From an uncultured Gemmatimonadota bacterium (GTDB taxonomy: Bacteria; Gemmatimonadota; Gemmatimonadetes; Gemmatimonadales; Gemmatimonadaceae), in assembly GCA_946479895.1 (NCBI GenBank), contig CAMLHT010000038.1, forward strand, positions 1 to 19,483: DNA of 19,483 nt. Reading direction: 5' to 3'. The stretch's first letter is position 1. The number at the start of each line of letters is the position of its first letter. Position numbers and translations under genes: made by a program. This document shows positions 1-8,036 of the stretch, piece after piece. A model generated the notes under the pieces. That model was not told where the DNA came from. It searched no databases and saw only the letters and a list, made by a program, of their open reading frames with translations.

Positions 1-216
1 GGCTATGGCTATCGCTGCGCTGACGGCTGATAGCCCGGCTCTCGGCTATCGGAGCCGCCGACAGCCGTCGGCTATGGCTATCGCTGCGCTGACGGCTGAT
101 AGCCCGGCTGTCGGCCGACGGCCGTAGCCAAGAGCTGGACGCGAGCGATAGCGATAGCCGACGGCTGCCGGCTGGCGCCGACAGCCGAGAGCCGCAGCCG
201 AGCGGATAGCCGAGCG
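1..216. repeat. Low-complexity GC-rich repeat block with a 40-bp direct repeat
   Basis: No gene is visible. A 40-bp unit beginning GGCTATGGCTATCGCTGCGC occurs identically at 1-40 and 70-109, a period of 69 bp. The rest is built from degenerate permutations of CGGCTATCGGCTGT and its complement AGCCGATAGCCGACAG, so the block is rich in short inverted repeats. It runs right up to the stop codon of the downstream minus-strand peptidase (217) and is probably cut by the left window edge. Its position after a 3' end suggests a spacer or terminator-like role, but no T-run is present. Confidence 0.8.
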
Positions 217-1971
217 TCAGCAGGTGGGATAATTGGGATCCGGCCCCGCGATCGCGGGCTTGTCCCACCGATTCGCCACCGCCGTCATGATTGCGTGAAT
301 GAACCGGCCCAGCCGCGCCGAGTGGTCGTAGTCGATGTACTGGGGCTCGTCCGTCACCTGGTGATAATCCGCCGAATAGCCCAGCGAGAAGTACGTGACC
401 GGGATGTTCGACCGGACGTAGTTCACCTGGTCGCTCCGGCAGAATCGGTTGAGCGGATTGGACGGCTGGTCCCAGCTCCGGTCGATGGCCATCGGCTCGG
501 GGATGATGGCGTTCACCGAGTCGATGATGTCCCCGAACTCCCGCGACAGGCGGCGCGAGCCGAGCGTCTGGACCGAGTTGGGTCCGCCGAACTTCACGTC
601 GGTCACGCGGCCCTTGCCGAGCATGTCCATGTTGTGCGCGGCGACGATGGAGTCGAGCGGCACCGTCGGATGGTCGACGAACCAGCGCGACCCGAGAAGG
701 CCAGCTTCCTCGCCCTGGTGGGAGATGAAGATGATCGACCGCGCCGGCCGCTCGTTCGCGAACCGCTCGGCGATCTCGAGCAGGACCACGGTGCCCGAGC
801 CGTCGTCGTCGGCGCCGTTGTTGATCGAGTCGCGGCGCGGCGGACGGATGGAGCGCGCGTGGCGGATGAGCGAATCGATGCGCCGCTGCTGGTCGGCGGT
901 CGGCGCGCCCGGACGGTCGTTGGCGCCCTGCGGCCGCATCACCTTGTTGAAGGCGCGCAGCGAGTCGTGATCGACGGCGCTCGCCGCCGTGCCGACGTGA
1001 TCGTTGTGCGCGCCGACGAGCACGTACTGCGTGGCCCGGCGCGGGTCGGAGCCCGGCAGGATCGCGATGACGTTGCGGCCCGGCGTCGGCGAGATGCGGT
1101 ACTCCTGGCTCCACGACGCGGTGATCGGCGCGCCCGTGTTGCCCGTCGTGAGCGCGCTCACCGGCTTGCCGAAGATGCGGACCGCGGCGGGGGTGCTGAT
1201 CGTCGCCACCGGAATCGCGTCGGCCGGCGAAACGACTTCCATCCCGTTTCGGACGGCGAAGGCGTTGGTCATCGTCGCGATCGTGTCGGGGGAGATCACG
1301 AGCACTCCAGCCGCGCCGGCGACGCGGCGCCGGGGATCGGTGATTCCCGGGACGACGTTGCCACGGCCGCCGCCACGTCCGCCGGCGGCGGGCAGGGGCG
1401 CGAGGAACACGGCCACCTTCCCGCGCACCAGCGACGGATCGAAGGTCAGCGTCGAGTCGCCCCAGCGACCCACGAACACCGGCTCGACATTGGCGATGTC
1501 GGCGCGCGTGGCGATTCCGTTCGACGCGCTGGCGAGGCTCGGCGACCACTCGCGGCGCGGCTCGAGCGTCATGCCGCCCGCCACGAGCCGGGACTTCGTG
1601 ACGTCCACGACCAGCGTGCCCCATGCGAGATTCTGGAAGTACGTGCCGTTGTCGCCCGCGGGCTTGAGGCCGAGACGGCGGAACTCCCCGGCGATGTATT
1701 CCGTCGCCTTGTAGTTGCCCGGCTCACCGATGCGCCGACCCTGCATGGAGTCGTGCGAGATCTGGTAGAGCCGCGTGCGCATGTCGTTCGCGGTGATCGC
1801 GGGCTCGGTGGGTCGTGGCGCCCAGTACCGCGGACCTTCGTCCGGCCAGGCGATCGGCGATCCATCGCTCGGAGGCGCCGAGCTCGTGCCGGGCACGGCG
1901 GTGGTCGCGGGAACCATGCTGCCGCTGCACGCGGCGACGATCATGACGAACGGAAGCGCTTTGCGGGACAC
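217..1971 (-). CDS. M28 family zinc aminopeptidase, lipoprotein with PA-type insert
   Basis: Predicted 584-residue exported zinc metallopeptidase that would remove N-terminal residues from peptides outside the cytoplasm. The N-terminus is a lipoprotein signal with lipobox V-A-A-C (Cys15). Residues about 160-270 look like a protease-associated (PA) domain (GKVAVFL, AAGVLVISPD). The M28 metal site is complete: H322-x-D324, ADDDGSG at 387-393, the Glu pair E421-E422 in GEEAGLLGS, D449 in HNMDM and H537 in SADYHQVTDE. A charged insert of about 55 residues lies between the first two motifs. The start is GTG, chosen because GAGGAG (1978-1983) sits 6 nt upstream and the signal peptide follows directly. 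The gene is divergent from the M23 peptidase across 72 bp. The family call is firm; the substrate is unknown. Confidence 0.92.
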   Translation of the reverse strand: MSRKALPFVMIVAACSGSMVPATTAVPGTSSAPPSDGSPIAWPDEGPRYWAPRPTEPAITANDMRTRLYQISHDSMQGRRIGEPGNYKATEYIAGEFRRLGLKPAGDNGTYFQNLAWGTLVVDVTKSRLVAGGMTLEPRREWSPSLASASNGIATRADIANVEPVFVGRWGDSTLTFDPSLVRGKVAVFLAPLPAAGGRGGGRGNVVPGITDPRRRVAGAAGVLVISPDTIATMTNAFAVRNGMEVVSPADAIPVATISTPAAVRIFGKPVSALTTGNTGAPITASWSQEYRISPTPGRNVIAILPGSDPRRATQYVLVGAHNDHVGTAASAVDHDSLRAFNKVMRPQGANDRPGAPTADQQRRIDSLIRHARSIRPPRRDSINNGADDDGSGTVVLLEIAERFANERPARSIIFISHQGEEAGLLGSRWFVDHPTVPLDSIVAAHNMDMLGKGRVTDVKFGGPNSVQTLGSRRLSREFGDIIDSVNAIIPEPMAIDRSWDQPSNPLNRFCRSDQVNYVRSNIPVTYFSLGYSADYHQVTDEPQYIDYDHSARLGRFIHAIMTAVANRWDKPAIAGPDPNYPTC

Positions 1972-2043
1972 GTCGGACTCCTCGACGAGGGTGGCGTTGC
2001 GAATACGTTAGCGGGGCCGCGGCCGTTTTTGCTACTTTCGGGT

Positions 2044-2946
2044 ATGATCGGCATGCGCCTGCTTCTTCTCCTCGTCGTCGCGTCGACCGCGGCGGCTCAG
2101 TCGTCGCCGCGCCTCGTGGCGACCCCGGCCCGTCCACAGCCCGGCGCCATCGTGCGGCTGAGCGTGACGATGCCAGCGTCGCGCGATTCGGTGACCGACG
2201 TGCGGGGCGTGCTCGCCGGCGAGCCGCTGCACTTCGTCCGGGCGGCGGCCTCGTGGCGCGCGATCGGCGGCGTCCCGACGGATGCCGAAGGCAACGTGAG
2301 CGCGCGCGCCTACGTGACGCGCGCGTCCGGCCGCGTCGATACGGTGCGCGCGGCGATGGTGCTGCCGCGAATCCCGAAGCCGAAGGCCGAGCCGCTGGCG
2401 GTGGATAGCAGCTTCTCGAAGCCGATGGATACCGCGACGGCCAACCGGATCGCGCGCGAGAACGCGAAGGCCCGGGAGGTCGGCCGTCGGGCGCACGAGC
2501 ATCCGGCAATGTGGACCGCGAGCTTCCTCCGGCCGCGCTCGTCGCGGGTGACGAGCGTCTTCGGGTCGGGCCGGGTATTCAATGGCGCGGTGACGAGCCG
2601 CCACCTCGGCGTCGACTATGCCGGAGCCGTGGGCGAGCCGATCCTGGCGGCGAACCGCGGAGTGGTGGCCCTCGTGGACACGTTCTTCCTCGCGGGGAGG
2701 GTGGTGTACGTCGATCACGGCGGCGGCGTCGTGACGGGCTACTTCCATATGAGTGAGCCCCTCGTCGCGGTGGGCGACACGGTGCGCCGTGGCCAGTTGA
2801 TCGGGCGGGTGGGGCGGACCGGACGCGTCACGGGGCCACACCTTCACTGGAACGCCCGCTACGGGACGGTGACGGTGAATCCCGGCGACCTGCTCACGCT
2901 CGACGGGGCCTGGTATCCGGCACGTCGCCAGACGCCGCCATCCTGA
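2044..2946 (+). CDS. Secreted M23 family (LytM/lysostaphin-type) metallopeptidase
   Basis: Predicted 300-residue exported endopeptidase that would cut peptidoglycan cross-links in the envelope. A signal peptide (MRLLLLLVVASTAAAQ) opens the protein and a beta-rich region of roughly 100 residues follows. The C-terminal half is an M23 domain: H187 and D191 in RHLGVDYAG, H235 in YFHMS, and H266-L-H268 in GPHLHW match the zinc ligands and catalytic histidines. The reading frame stays open far upstream, antisense to the M28 gene, but codon use and the signal peptide place the start here. ATG at 2053 is an equally good start, giving MRLLLLL directly. No Shine-Dalgarno sequence is seen, and a promoter-like TACTTTCG at 2033-2040 is so close that the mRNA may be leaderless. 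It could be a catalytic hydrolase or an activator; the complete ligand set favours the former. Confidence 0.9.
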   Translation: MIGMRLLLLLVVASTAAAQSSPRLVATPARPQPGAIVRLSVTMPASRDSVTDVRGVLAGEPLHFVRAAASWRAIGGVPTDAEGNVSARAYVTRASGRVDTVRAAMVLPRIPKPKAEPLAVDSSFSKPMDTATANRIARENAKAREVGRRAHEHPAMWTASFLRPRSSRVTSVFGSGRVFNGAVTSRHLGVDYAGAVGEPILAANRGVVALVDTFFLAGRVVYVDHGGGVVTGYFHMSEPLVAVGDTVRRGQLIGRVGRTGRVTGPHLHWNARYGTVTVNPGDLLTLDGAWYPARRQTPPS

Positions 2947-2961
2947 GCCGAAGGGCTCGGG
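2942..2961. terminator. Short hairpin between convergent genes
   Basis: GAGCC (2945-2949) and GGCTC (2954-2958) pair around a GAAG tetraloop, and the stem extends through a T-G wobble to CC/GG for 8 pairs. It overlaps the stop of the M23 gene and faces the convergent lipoprotein gene. No T-run follows on either strand, so a terminator role is only possible. Confidence 0.25.
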
Positions 2962-2976
2962 ACGACGTCACTCGGC

Positions 2977-4119
2977 TCATTCCACGCCGGTGCCGAGTCC
3001 GAACCGCGGCACGATGCCGAACCGGAATCTCCCGTTGTCCAGCACGTGAGCGAAGAGCCCGGGCGACCATGACCCGAAATGCACCACGCCGGGATAGACG
3101 TTCAGCGTGATCAGCTCGCGCCGGTTCAGGCGCGCGTGCGCCGCGGCGAGCAGCGAGCCGCCGCGGTCGTAGAACAGCCCGATGTTCGGGTTGAGCGTCA
3201 CGGTCTTTTCGCCGGTCACCGGATCCGTCACCGGATTTTCGGTCGGGTCCCACCCTCCGGCAACAGAAACCCAGTCGGTCTCTCCCTTCTTCCGCGACAG
3301 GCCGACGAGGAACGAGCCGCCGAAAGTGGTCATCGGACGCAGGGTGCCGCTCCATGGCGTCGCGAGCCGCATCATCGCCGTCTGGTGCATGTTCTGGATC
3401 GTCGCCGTCGGCGCGACGATCGCCGCCTGACCGGGCCAGTTCGTCATCTCGATCCGGCCGCTGAAGGCGCGCTGAAGCGCGTCGTTCCTCCACAGGAGAA
3501 AGGCAGCGGGGTCGAAGATGAGCAGGTCCGCCACCGCGTCGGCGCTGGGGACGCCATTCTGATGCTCGATCATCTCGGTCATCAGGTGCCAGGCCGTCAC
3601 GGTCGCCGCCGCGGCCAGCTCGGGGTGCGATACGTCGTGCTGGATGAACCACTCGGTCATCCGCACGCCGGTCATGCCGCCGCCCATCAGGTGGAGCTGA
3701 TAGTTCGGGAGCCATTGCCCCCCGCCCGATGATTTCCCCGACAGTGGGAGGAGCTGTCGCTTGACGAAGCGGTCCCACGTATACGTCCGGATCACCGCGT
3801 CGGGATGGACGATGGACTGCCAGGCGCCGCGCGCCGCCAGCGCGTAGTCGAGGTCGAACACGTGGCGGTTGGCGCTGGCCACCCGCAGCTGGTCGAACCC
3901 GCCGTTGACGATGAGCGAGAACGGGTTGAACGCCGATTCGCTTCCGACCGGGATTCCGCGATAGAACCGCATCCCGCGGGGCGGGGCGGCGTGAGTGCTG
4001 TCGGAAGTCGCGCTGACGGGAATCGGCGCCGGCGCGATGCGGATCGTTCCGCACGCGCCCAGCGCCACACACCCGATGAGTGCGCGGCCCGCGATCGAGA
4101 GGTGCCGCGCAGGATGCAT
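2977..4119 (-). CDS. Lipoprotein of unknown function, possible DUF3943-like
   Basis: 380-residue exported protein with a clear lipobox (L-G-A-C, Cys23). After a low-complexity linker, residues about 50-200 are predicted alpha-helical with several Gly/His patches (NYQLHLMGGGMTG, DVSHPEL, MIEHQNG, DAVADLLIFDP). This loosely recalls DUF3943-type envelope proteins, but I cannot confirm it. The C-terminal 170 residues alternate polar and hydrophobic residues and end in short strands, as expected for a small outer-membrane barrel or beta-sandwich. The start is the ATG giving the signal peptide; no Shine-Dalgarno sequence is visible. It begins 20 nt after the stop of the upstream lipoprotein gene (4140-4847), so the two are probably co-transcribed. 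No catalytic motif was recognised. Confidence 0.8.
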   Translation of the reverse strand: MHPARHLSIAGRALIGCVALGACGTIRIAPAPIPVSATSDSTHAAPPRGMRFYRGIPVGSESAFNPFSLIVNGGFDQLRVASANRHVFDLDYALAARGAWQSIVHPDAVIRTYTWDRFVKRQLLPLSGKSSGGGQWLPNYQLHLMGGGMTGVRMTEWFIQHDVSHPELAAAATVTAWHLMTEMIEHQNGVPSADAVADLLIFDPAAFLLWRNDALQRAFSGRIEMTNWPGQAAIVAPTATIQNMHQTAMMRLATPWSGTLRPMTTFGGSFLVGLSRKKGETDWVSVAGGWDPTENPVTDPVTGEKTVTLNPNIGLFYDRGGSLLAAAHARLNRRELITLNVYPGVVHFGSWSPGLFAHVLDNGRFRFGIVPRFGLGTGVE

Positions 4120-4139
4120 CGAGGAGAAACTAGCTCATG

Positions 4140-4847
4140 TCACCGGTCCCTGACATCGCGGAGCTTGTCCCGCAGCTGATACGTGATCGCGTTCGATGAC
4201 GACGTGACGAGCTGCTCCAGCGCTTCCTGGAAATCCGCGACGGTCACGTTGTGGATCGTCGCCGCCGTGAAGATCGAGCTCGGCACGGATCGCGTTCCGA
4301 ACACCCACGGCGTGAGGCGGTCGTTGCCATGGATGTCCACGCTCCAGATCTCCCGCCCCGTCCGCCGGTCCAGCAGCACCGCCTCGGCCCGGGTGTAGAG
4401 ATACGCCGCGTGGCTCGATCGGGCGTCGATCCCGAAGCGCCGCATGTTGATCTCGATGACGAAGTCGGCGTCGTTCACGGACTGCACCGGCCGCGCGCCA
4501 AGGTAGAGCGCGGTGCGCTCGAGGGTCCGCTGGGCCAGGCGAGCGGGGATGTCCACGCGGCGCGTCGCCGAATCCAGCCGCGCGCTGGCCTTCCGCGCCT
4601 CGATCTCCTTGGCCACGCCGCCGCCGGCACGCATGACGGTCGTGATCGGGTTGGTGGAGGGCCGGAGGTCGTAGAAGCCCGTCAGCAGCTCCGGTGACGG
4701 CGCGTCGACGAAGCTGAGCGCCAGCGACTTGCCGGCGAACTGATATTCGCCGAGGTAGTGTTTCCGGCCGCAGCCGGCGACGACGAGGAGCAACCCGCCG
4801 AGCAGGAGCCGGCGGATTATCGTGGATGCCTCGGGGTGGCGACGCAT
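4140..4847 (-). CDS. Small lipoprotein of unknown function
   Basis: 235-residue predicted lipoprotein: MRRHPEAS, then a hydrophobic stretch ending in V-A-G-C at about residue 25. The mature part alternates helices and strands and includes a segment (ADFVIEINMRRFGID, then AVLLDRRTGREIWSVDI) typical of periplasmic lipoproteins that assist transport or assembly complexes. I do not recognise a specific family. The frame is open to 5021, but that N-terminal extension is basic and unlike the rest. I chose 4847 because AAGGA lies 6 nt upstream and the signal peptide starts there. It is the first gene of a likely two-gene operon with the lipoprotein at 2977-4119, and is divergent from the M28 peptidase at 5033. 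Confidence 0.8.
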   Translation of the reverse strand: MRRHPEASTIIRRLLLGGLLLVVAGCGRKHYLGEYQFAGKSLALSFVDAPSPELLTGFYDLRPSTNPITTVMRAGGGVAKEIEARKASARLDSATRRVDIPARLAQRTLERTALYLGARPVQSVNDADFVIEINMRRFGIDARSSHAAYLYTRAEAVLLDRRTGREIWSVDIHGNDRLTPWVFGTRSVPSSIFTAATIHNVTVADFQEALEQLVTSSSNAITYQLRDKLRDVRDR

Positions 4848-4853
4848 GACCAT

Positions 4854-4858
4854 TCCTT
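4854..4858 (-). promoter_or_regulatory. Shine-Dalgarno AAGGA deciding the start at 4847
   Basis: AAGGA on the minus strand with a 6-nt spacer to ATG at 4847. A second ATG at 4853 directly touches the AAGGA, so it is too close to be used. Confidence 0.6.
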
Positions 4859-4982
4859 GTTGAGTGTGCTTGCGCGTACACTGAATGCGCCGGTCGTGCC
4901 GGGCCGTGCCACGCGCGTCAACTCGTTGGAACGCCTTGCGTTGAGGCGATCGTGCTCGCTCGCCGCGGGAGCGTCCTGTCCG

Positions 4983-4990
4983 TACTTTTG
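4983..4990 (+). promoter_or_regulatory. Possible promoter element TACTTTTG upstream of the second M28 gene
   Basis: TACTTTTG is an exact match to TAnnTTTG, the -7 element known from Bacteroidetes of the FCB group. It lies about 43 nt before the start codon at 5033. No convincing -33 partner was found. Confidence 0.35.
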
Positions 4991-5032
4991 GACGCCCGTC
5001 TGTCCACTCGTGATGAATCACTCCAGTACGGA

Positions 5033-6778
5033 ATGCCCATGCGCCGCTCGCCGATTTTCCTGATCCTGACAGTCCTCTTCTCGCAGGGCGCGGCTGCGCA
5101 GGTGCGGGCGCGGCAGGTCGACCCGCAGATCGACCGCTATTTCCAGCTCGCGCGCGCCGAGTACTCCGGCGAGCGCGCCCGTGAGGTGGTGGCCTTCATG
5201 AGCGGGAAGTCGCGATGGCCCGGCAATACGGCCTTCGATGCTTCCCTGGACCTCGTGATCGCCCGCCTGCGAGCCGCCGGCTACGTGAACGAGGACTCCG
5301 CCCCGGCGACGGCTCCGCTCACCTACCGCGTCGAGAAGCGTCCGCTGCGCGGTGCCGCGTGGGACATGGTTGATGCCTCCCTCACGATCGTCGGTGACGC
5401 CACGCCGCTCCTCACGTCCGCGACGAACTTCAACATGCTCGCCGTCAATTCGGTCTCGACGCCGGATACGGGCGTGGTCGCCGAGGTCGTGGACGTCGGG
5501 AAGGGCACGGCCGCCGACTACGAGCGCGCCGGGAACGTGACCGGGAAGATCGTCCTCGTCGAGGGGAACGCCGGCAGGGCGTACTTCGAGGCGACCCAGC
5601 GACGAAACGCCGTCGGTGTGCTGGGCTACGCCCTGCCGGCCTTCAACCGGCCGGACGTCAATCGCAACATCATCCAGTTCACCTCCGTATCCGACACCGG
5701 GCGCCGCGCGTGGGCAATGCCGCTGTCGCGGGCGGCGTTCGATTCGCTGCGGTCGGCGCTGCGGCGCGGGCCGGTCAGCGTCCGGGCGATCGCGCGCACG
5801 AGGATCTTTCCCTCGGTCGAGCGGACGGTCATCGCCGAGGTGAAGGGAAGCGTCCGCCCCAGCGAGAGATTCGTCTTCAGTGCGCACGTCCAGGAGCCCG
5901 GCGCGAACGACAACGCCTCGGGCGTCGGCGCCCAGGCCGAGATGGCGAGGGTGTTCGCCGTGCTGTCGAAGAATCCGGCCACACGCCCGAAGCGCACGAT
6001 CACGATGATCTTCGGGAACGAGATCGCGCAGACGCGCAACTTCCTGGCGGCCGACTCCGTCCGCACCCGCGACGTGAAATGGGGCCTCAGCCTCGACATG
6101 GTCGGCGAGGACACGGAAAAGACCGGCGGCACGTTCCTGATCGAGAAGATGCCCGACCCGTCGGCGGTATGGACGCGCGGACAGGACCGGCACTCGGAGT
6201 GGGGCGGCAGCCCGCTCGGCAAGGATCGCATCGTGCCGCACTACTTCAACGATTTCCTGCTCGACCGCGCGCTCGATCAGGCGTCGACGAACGGCTGGGT
6301 GGTCAACACCAATCCGTTCGAGGGCGGGTCGGATCACTCACCGTTCCTCGCCGCGAAGAAGCCGGGTGTGCTCTTCTGGCACTTCACCGATCAGTACTAT
6401 CACACCGACGGCGACCGGATCGAGATGGTCTCGCCGGTCACCCTGAAGAACGTCGGCGTGACGGCGATCGTCTCGGCCCTCACGCTGACGTCGGCCGACG
6501 GCGCGATGACCCGCCGGCTGCTCGGCCAGATCGAGCGCGCCGCGCTCCGCCGGCTCGACACCGAGCTGATTCTCTCGCAGGAGGCGATCGCGGCCGGAAA
6601 GCCGAAGTCCGGGGAGGAGGAGATTCTCCAGACCTGGACCGACTATTACGTCGGCGCGATGGAGGCCATGCGCGAGATCGAAGTCGGCGGATCGTCGGCG
6701 CAGACGGTGCTGGCCATCGACGCCGCGAAGGGCCGCATGCGTGCCGCGGGCGCGGCGCGGATCGCGAAGCTCCGCTGA
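5033..6778 (+). CDS. Atypical M28 family metallopeptidase, secreted
   Basis: 581-residue exported protein. The signal peptide (MRRSPIFLILTVLFSQGAAAQ) begins at either ATG 5033 or ATG 5039; upstream codons in the open frame are not part of it. A PA-like region lies at about 130-245. Metal-site residues of the M28 fold are visible: H285 in SAHVQEPG, D293 in ANDNASG, E330 in FGNEIAQ, D355 in LDMVGED and H435 in GGSDHSPF, with a further HTDGD at 457-461. The usual H-x-D is H-V-Q here, and the usual Glu-Glu pair is Asn-Glu, so the site differs from classical aminopeptidases. About 110 residues of helical C-terminal extension follow. The gene is divergent from the lipoprotein operon, with a small membrane-protein gene starting 6 nt after its stop. 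Family assignment is firm; activity and substrate are open. Confidence 0.88.
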   Translation: MPMRRSPIFLILTVLFSQGAAAQVRARQVDPQIDRYFQLARAEYSGERAREVVAFMSGKSRWPGNTAFDASLDLVIARLRAAGYVNEDSAPATAPLTYRVEKRPLRGAAWDMVDASLTIVGDATPLLTSATNFNMLAVNSVSTPDTGVVAEVVDVGKGTAADYERAGNVTGKIVLVEGNAGRAYFEATQRRNAVGVLGYALPAFNRPDVNRNIIQFTSVSDTGRRAWAMPLSRAAFDSLRSALRRGPVSVRAIARTRIFPSVERTVIAEVKGSVRPSERFVFSAHVQEPGANDNASGVGAQAEMARVFAVLSKNPATRPKRTITMIFGNEIAQTRNFLAADSVRTRDVKWGLSLDMVGEDTEKTGGTFLIEKMPDPSAVWTRGQDRHSEWGGSPLGKDRIVPHYFNDFLLDRALDQASTNGWVVNTNPFEGGSDHSPFLAAKKPGVLFWHFTDQYYHTDGDRIEMVSPVTLKNVGVTAIVSALTLTSADGAMTRRLLGQIERAALRRLDTELILSQEAIAAGKPKSGEEEILQTWTDYYVGAMEAMREIEVGGSSAQTVLAIDAAKGRMRAAGAARIAKLR

Positions 6779-6784
6779 ATCGCG

Positions 6785-7033
6785 ATGTCCAACACCATCA
6801 TGCAGGTCATCCAGCTGGTCGGCGCCTTCCTGATCCTGATTCCCTTCGCCGCGGTCCAGCTCAGGCGCCTCCAGGTGACGACCGTCTCCTATCAGCTCCT
6901 CAATCTCCTCGGCTCGTCGGCGCTGACGTTCGTGGCCGTCACCCAGCGGCAGTACGGCTTCATCCTGCTGGAGGGGATCTGGGCGATCATGAGCTTCGTG
7001 GGCCTGATGCAGCTCCGGCGGCGCGTCACCTGA
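6785..7033 (+). CDS. CBU_0592-like small membrane protein
   Basis: 82-residue protein with three predicted hydrophobic segments (about 6-23, 33-50 and 55-75). Its pattern matches the CBU_0592 domain: VGAFLILIPF, YQLLNLLGSSALT, then a conserved E-x-x-W-A-I-x-S turn. The function of that family is unknown, although it is sometimes annotated as transporter-like. It starts 6 nt after the M28 peptidase stop, so it is almost certainly on the same transcript. Its last 8 nt overlap the 3' end of the convergent gene at 7026-7670. No strong Shine-Dalgarno sequence is present, which suggests translational coupling. Confidence 0.82.
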   Translation: MSNTIMQVIQLVGAFLILIPFAAVQLRRLQVTTVSYQLLNLLGSSALTFVAVTQRQYGFILLEGIWAIMSFVGLMQLRRRVT

Positions 7034-7670
7034 CCTCGGTGGCGCGCAGTCGCGGATCGGCGAGTATCCGGTCGATGCAATTCCGCGATCCGCCCACGAA
7101 GGTCTCGTCGAGGTCGATTTCGCTGGCGACGCACCAGGCGTGATCGGCCGGCCACCACAGGTTCGGTGACTGATGGCTGAGCTCCGACAGCGACATGCTC
7201 GTGGTCGCGGCGCTGAGCGCGCCCGAGAACACGCGATATTGCCGCGCCGGCAGGACGAGCGGCGGATCATGGAATCTCCGGCGGCGTGGCTTCCCGGGCG
7301 GCGGCGGAACGGCTCCCGGCTCGAGGAGCCGAATGATCGTGGGCTCTCCATAGCCTTCCCAGACCGCGTAGTAGCAGAGATCCGGCGACGACGTCGCATC
7401 GTTGAGGATCGTGGCCAGCACCGCCATGTGCCCCCGCGACAGGCTGCCCTCGTGCATCGGATCGTCGGGAATCCGGGCATAGGCCGCGAAATGGGGAGGC
7501 AGCAGCGATCGAGGGTCGGGTCCGAACGTTCTCATGGAGTCGGTGAGCCACGCGAACGGCGTGGCGTCGCAGACCGGAGCGAGGGGAGGGAACTCGATCT
7601 CCTCGAACGGCTCGTCCGGGATTCTCAGGAGCTTCCGGAAGTACTCCACGATGTCGGGACGAATGTGCAT
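7026..7670 (-). CDS. Conserved-looking cytoplasmic protein of unknown function
   Basis: 214-residue soluble protein with no signal peptide or membrane segment. The most distinctive part is near the C-terminus: NLWWPADHAWCVASEIDLD, then TFVGGS. This style is found in uncharacterised actinobacterial and other proteins, but I cannot name a domain. A central Pro-rich loop (PGAVPPPPGKPRRRR) separates two halves. The frame opens at 7709, but GGGGAGG 5 nt upstream of the ATG at 7670 makes that the start. It is divergent from the zinc-ribbon gene and convergent, by 8 nt of overlap, with the small membrane protein. No catalytic residues were recognised. Confidence 0.8.
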   Translation of the reverse strand: MHIRPDIVEYFRKLLRIPDEPFEEIEFPPLAPVCDATPFAWLTDSMRTFGPDPRSLLPPHFAAYARIPDDPMHEGSLSRGHMAVLATILNDATSSPDLCYYAVWEGYGEPTIIRLLEPGAVPPPPGKPRRRRFHDPPLVLPARQYRVFSGALSAATTSMSLSELSHQSPNLWWPADHAWCVASEIDLDETFVGGSRNCIDRILADPRLRATEVR

Positions 7671-7675
7671 GGCGG

Positions 7676-7682
7676 CCTCCCC
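7676..7682 (-). promoter_or_regulatory. Shine-Dalgarno GGGGAGG deciding the start at 7670
   Basis: GGGGAGG on the minus strand with a 5-nt spacer to ATG 7670. It is the strongest ribosome binding site in the window and argues against the upstream in-frame starts at 7694 and 7709. Confidence 0.7.
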
Positions 7683-7733
7683 GTTGACCGGCATTCTTAG
7701 ATTAGTCACCCGACTACTTCACAGGAGAACCTC

Positions 7734-8036
7734 GTGGGCTGGGAGCCGGGCAAACCGAGTCAGAACGAAGACGAGTACTTCGCGAAGCGCGACGCCGAAT
7801 GGATGAAGGCCCGACGCGCGGAGCTCGATCGCGCCGAAGCCGCCGCCGCCAACGCCAACAAGGCGCTCAAGTGCCCGCGCTGCGGCAACGCGCTGGTCGA
7901 GCGCGAGTTCCAGAACGTGAAGCTCGACGCCTGCACGGGCTGCAAGGGTGTCTGGTTCGACGCCGGCGAGCTCGAGATGGTGATGCTGCTGAAGCGGGGT
8001 GACCAGCTGCGCGTCATCACCGGCCTGTCGAAGTAA
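7734..8036 (+). CDS. TFIIB-type zinc-ribbon protein
   Basis: 100-residue protein with a GTG start and AGGAG about 7 nt upstream. Residues 1-42 form a charged Ala/Glu/Arg-rich helix, a likely coiled coil. Residues 45-90 are a zf-TFIIB-type ribbon: CPRC (C47, C50) and CTGC (C67, C70), followed by the typical KGVWFDAGELE. In this family the ribbon binds one zinc ion and is thought to mediate protein or nucleic-acid contacts; the cellular role is unknown. The gene is divergent from 7026-7670 across 63 bp and runs into the inverted repeat at 8037-8110. Confidence 0.88.
   Translation: MGWEPGKPSQNEDEYFAKRDAEWMKARRAELDRAEAAAANANKALKCPRCGNALVEREFQNVKLDACTGCKGVWFDAGELEMVMLLKRGDQLRVITGLSK

Noticed and set aside
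1..109. Possible CRISPR array (40-bp repeat, 29-bp spacer)
   Set aside because: Only two copies are seen, the spacer is made of the same short word as the repeat, and there is no cas gene.
295..2043. Long plus-strand open frame continuous with the M23 peptidase gene
   Set aside because: It is antisense to the well-supported M28 peptidase gene, and its translation is Arg/Asp/Val/His-rich, typical of a mirror frame in GC-rich DNA. The signal peptide at 2044/2053 marks the true start.
5710..7143. 477-codon plus-strand frame inside the second M28 gene
   Set aside because: It lies in a shifted frame of a gene with clear motifs and gives Arg/Gly/Asp-rich low-complexity protein.
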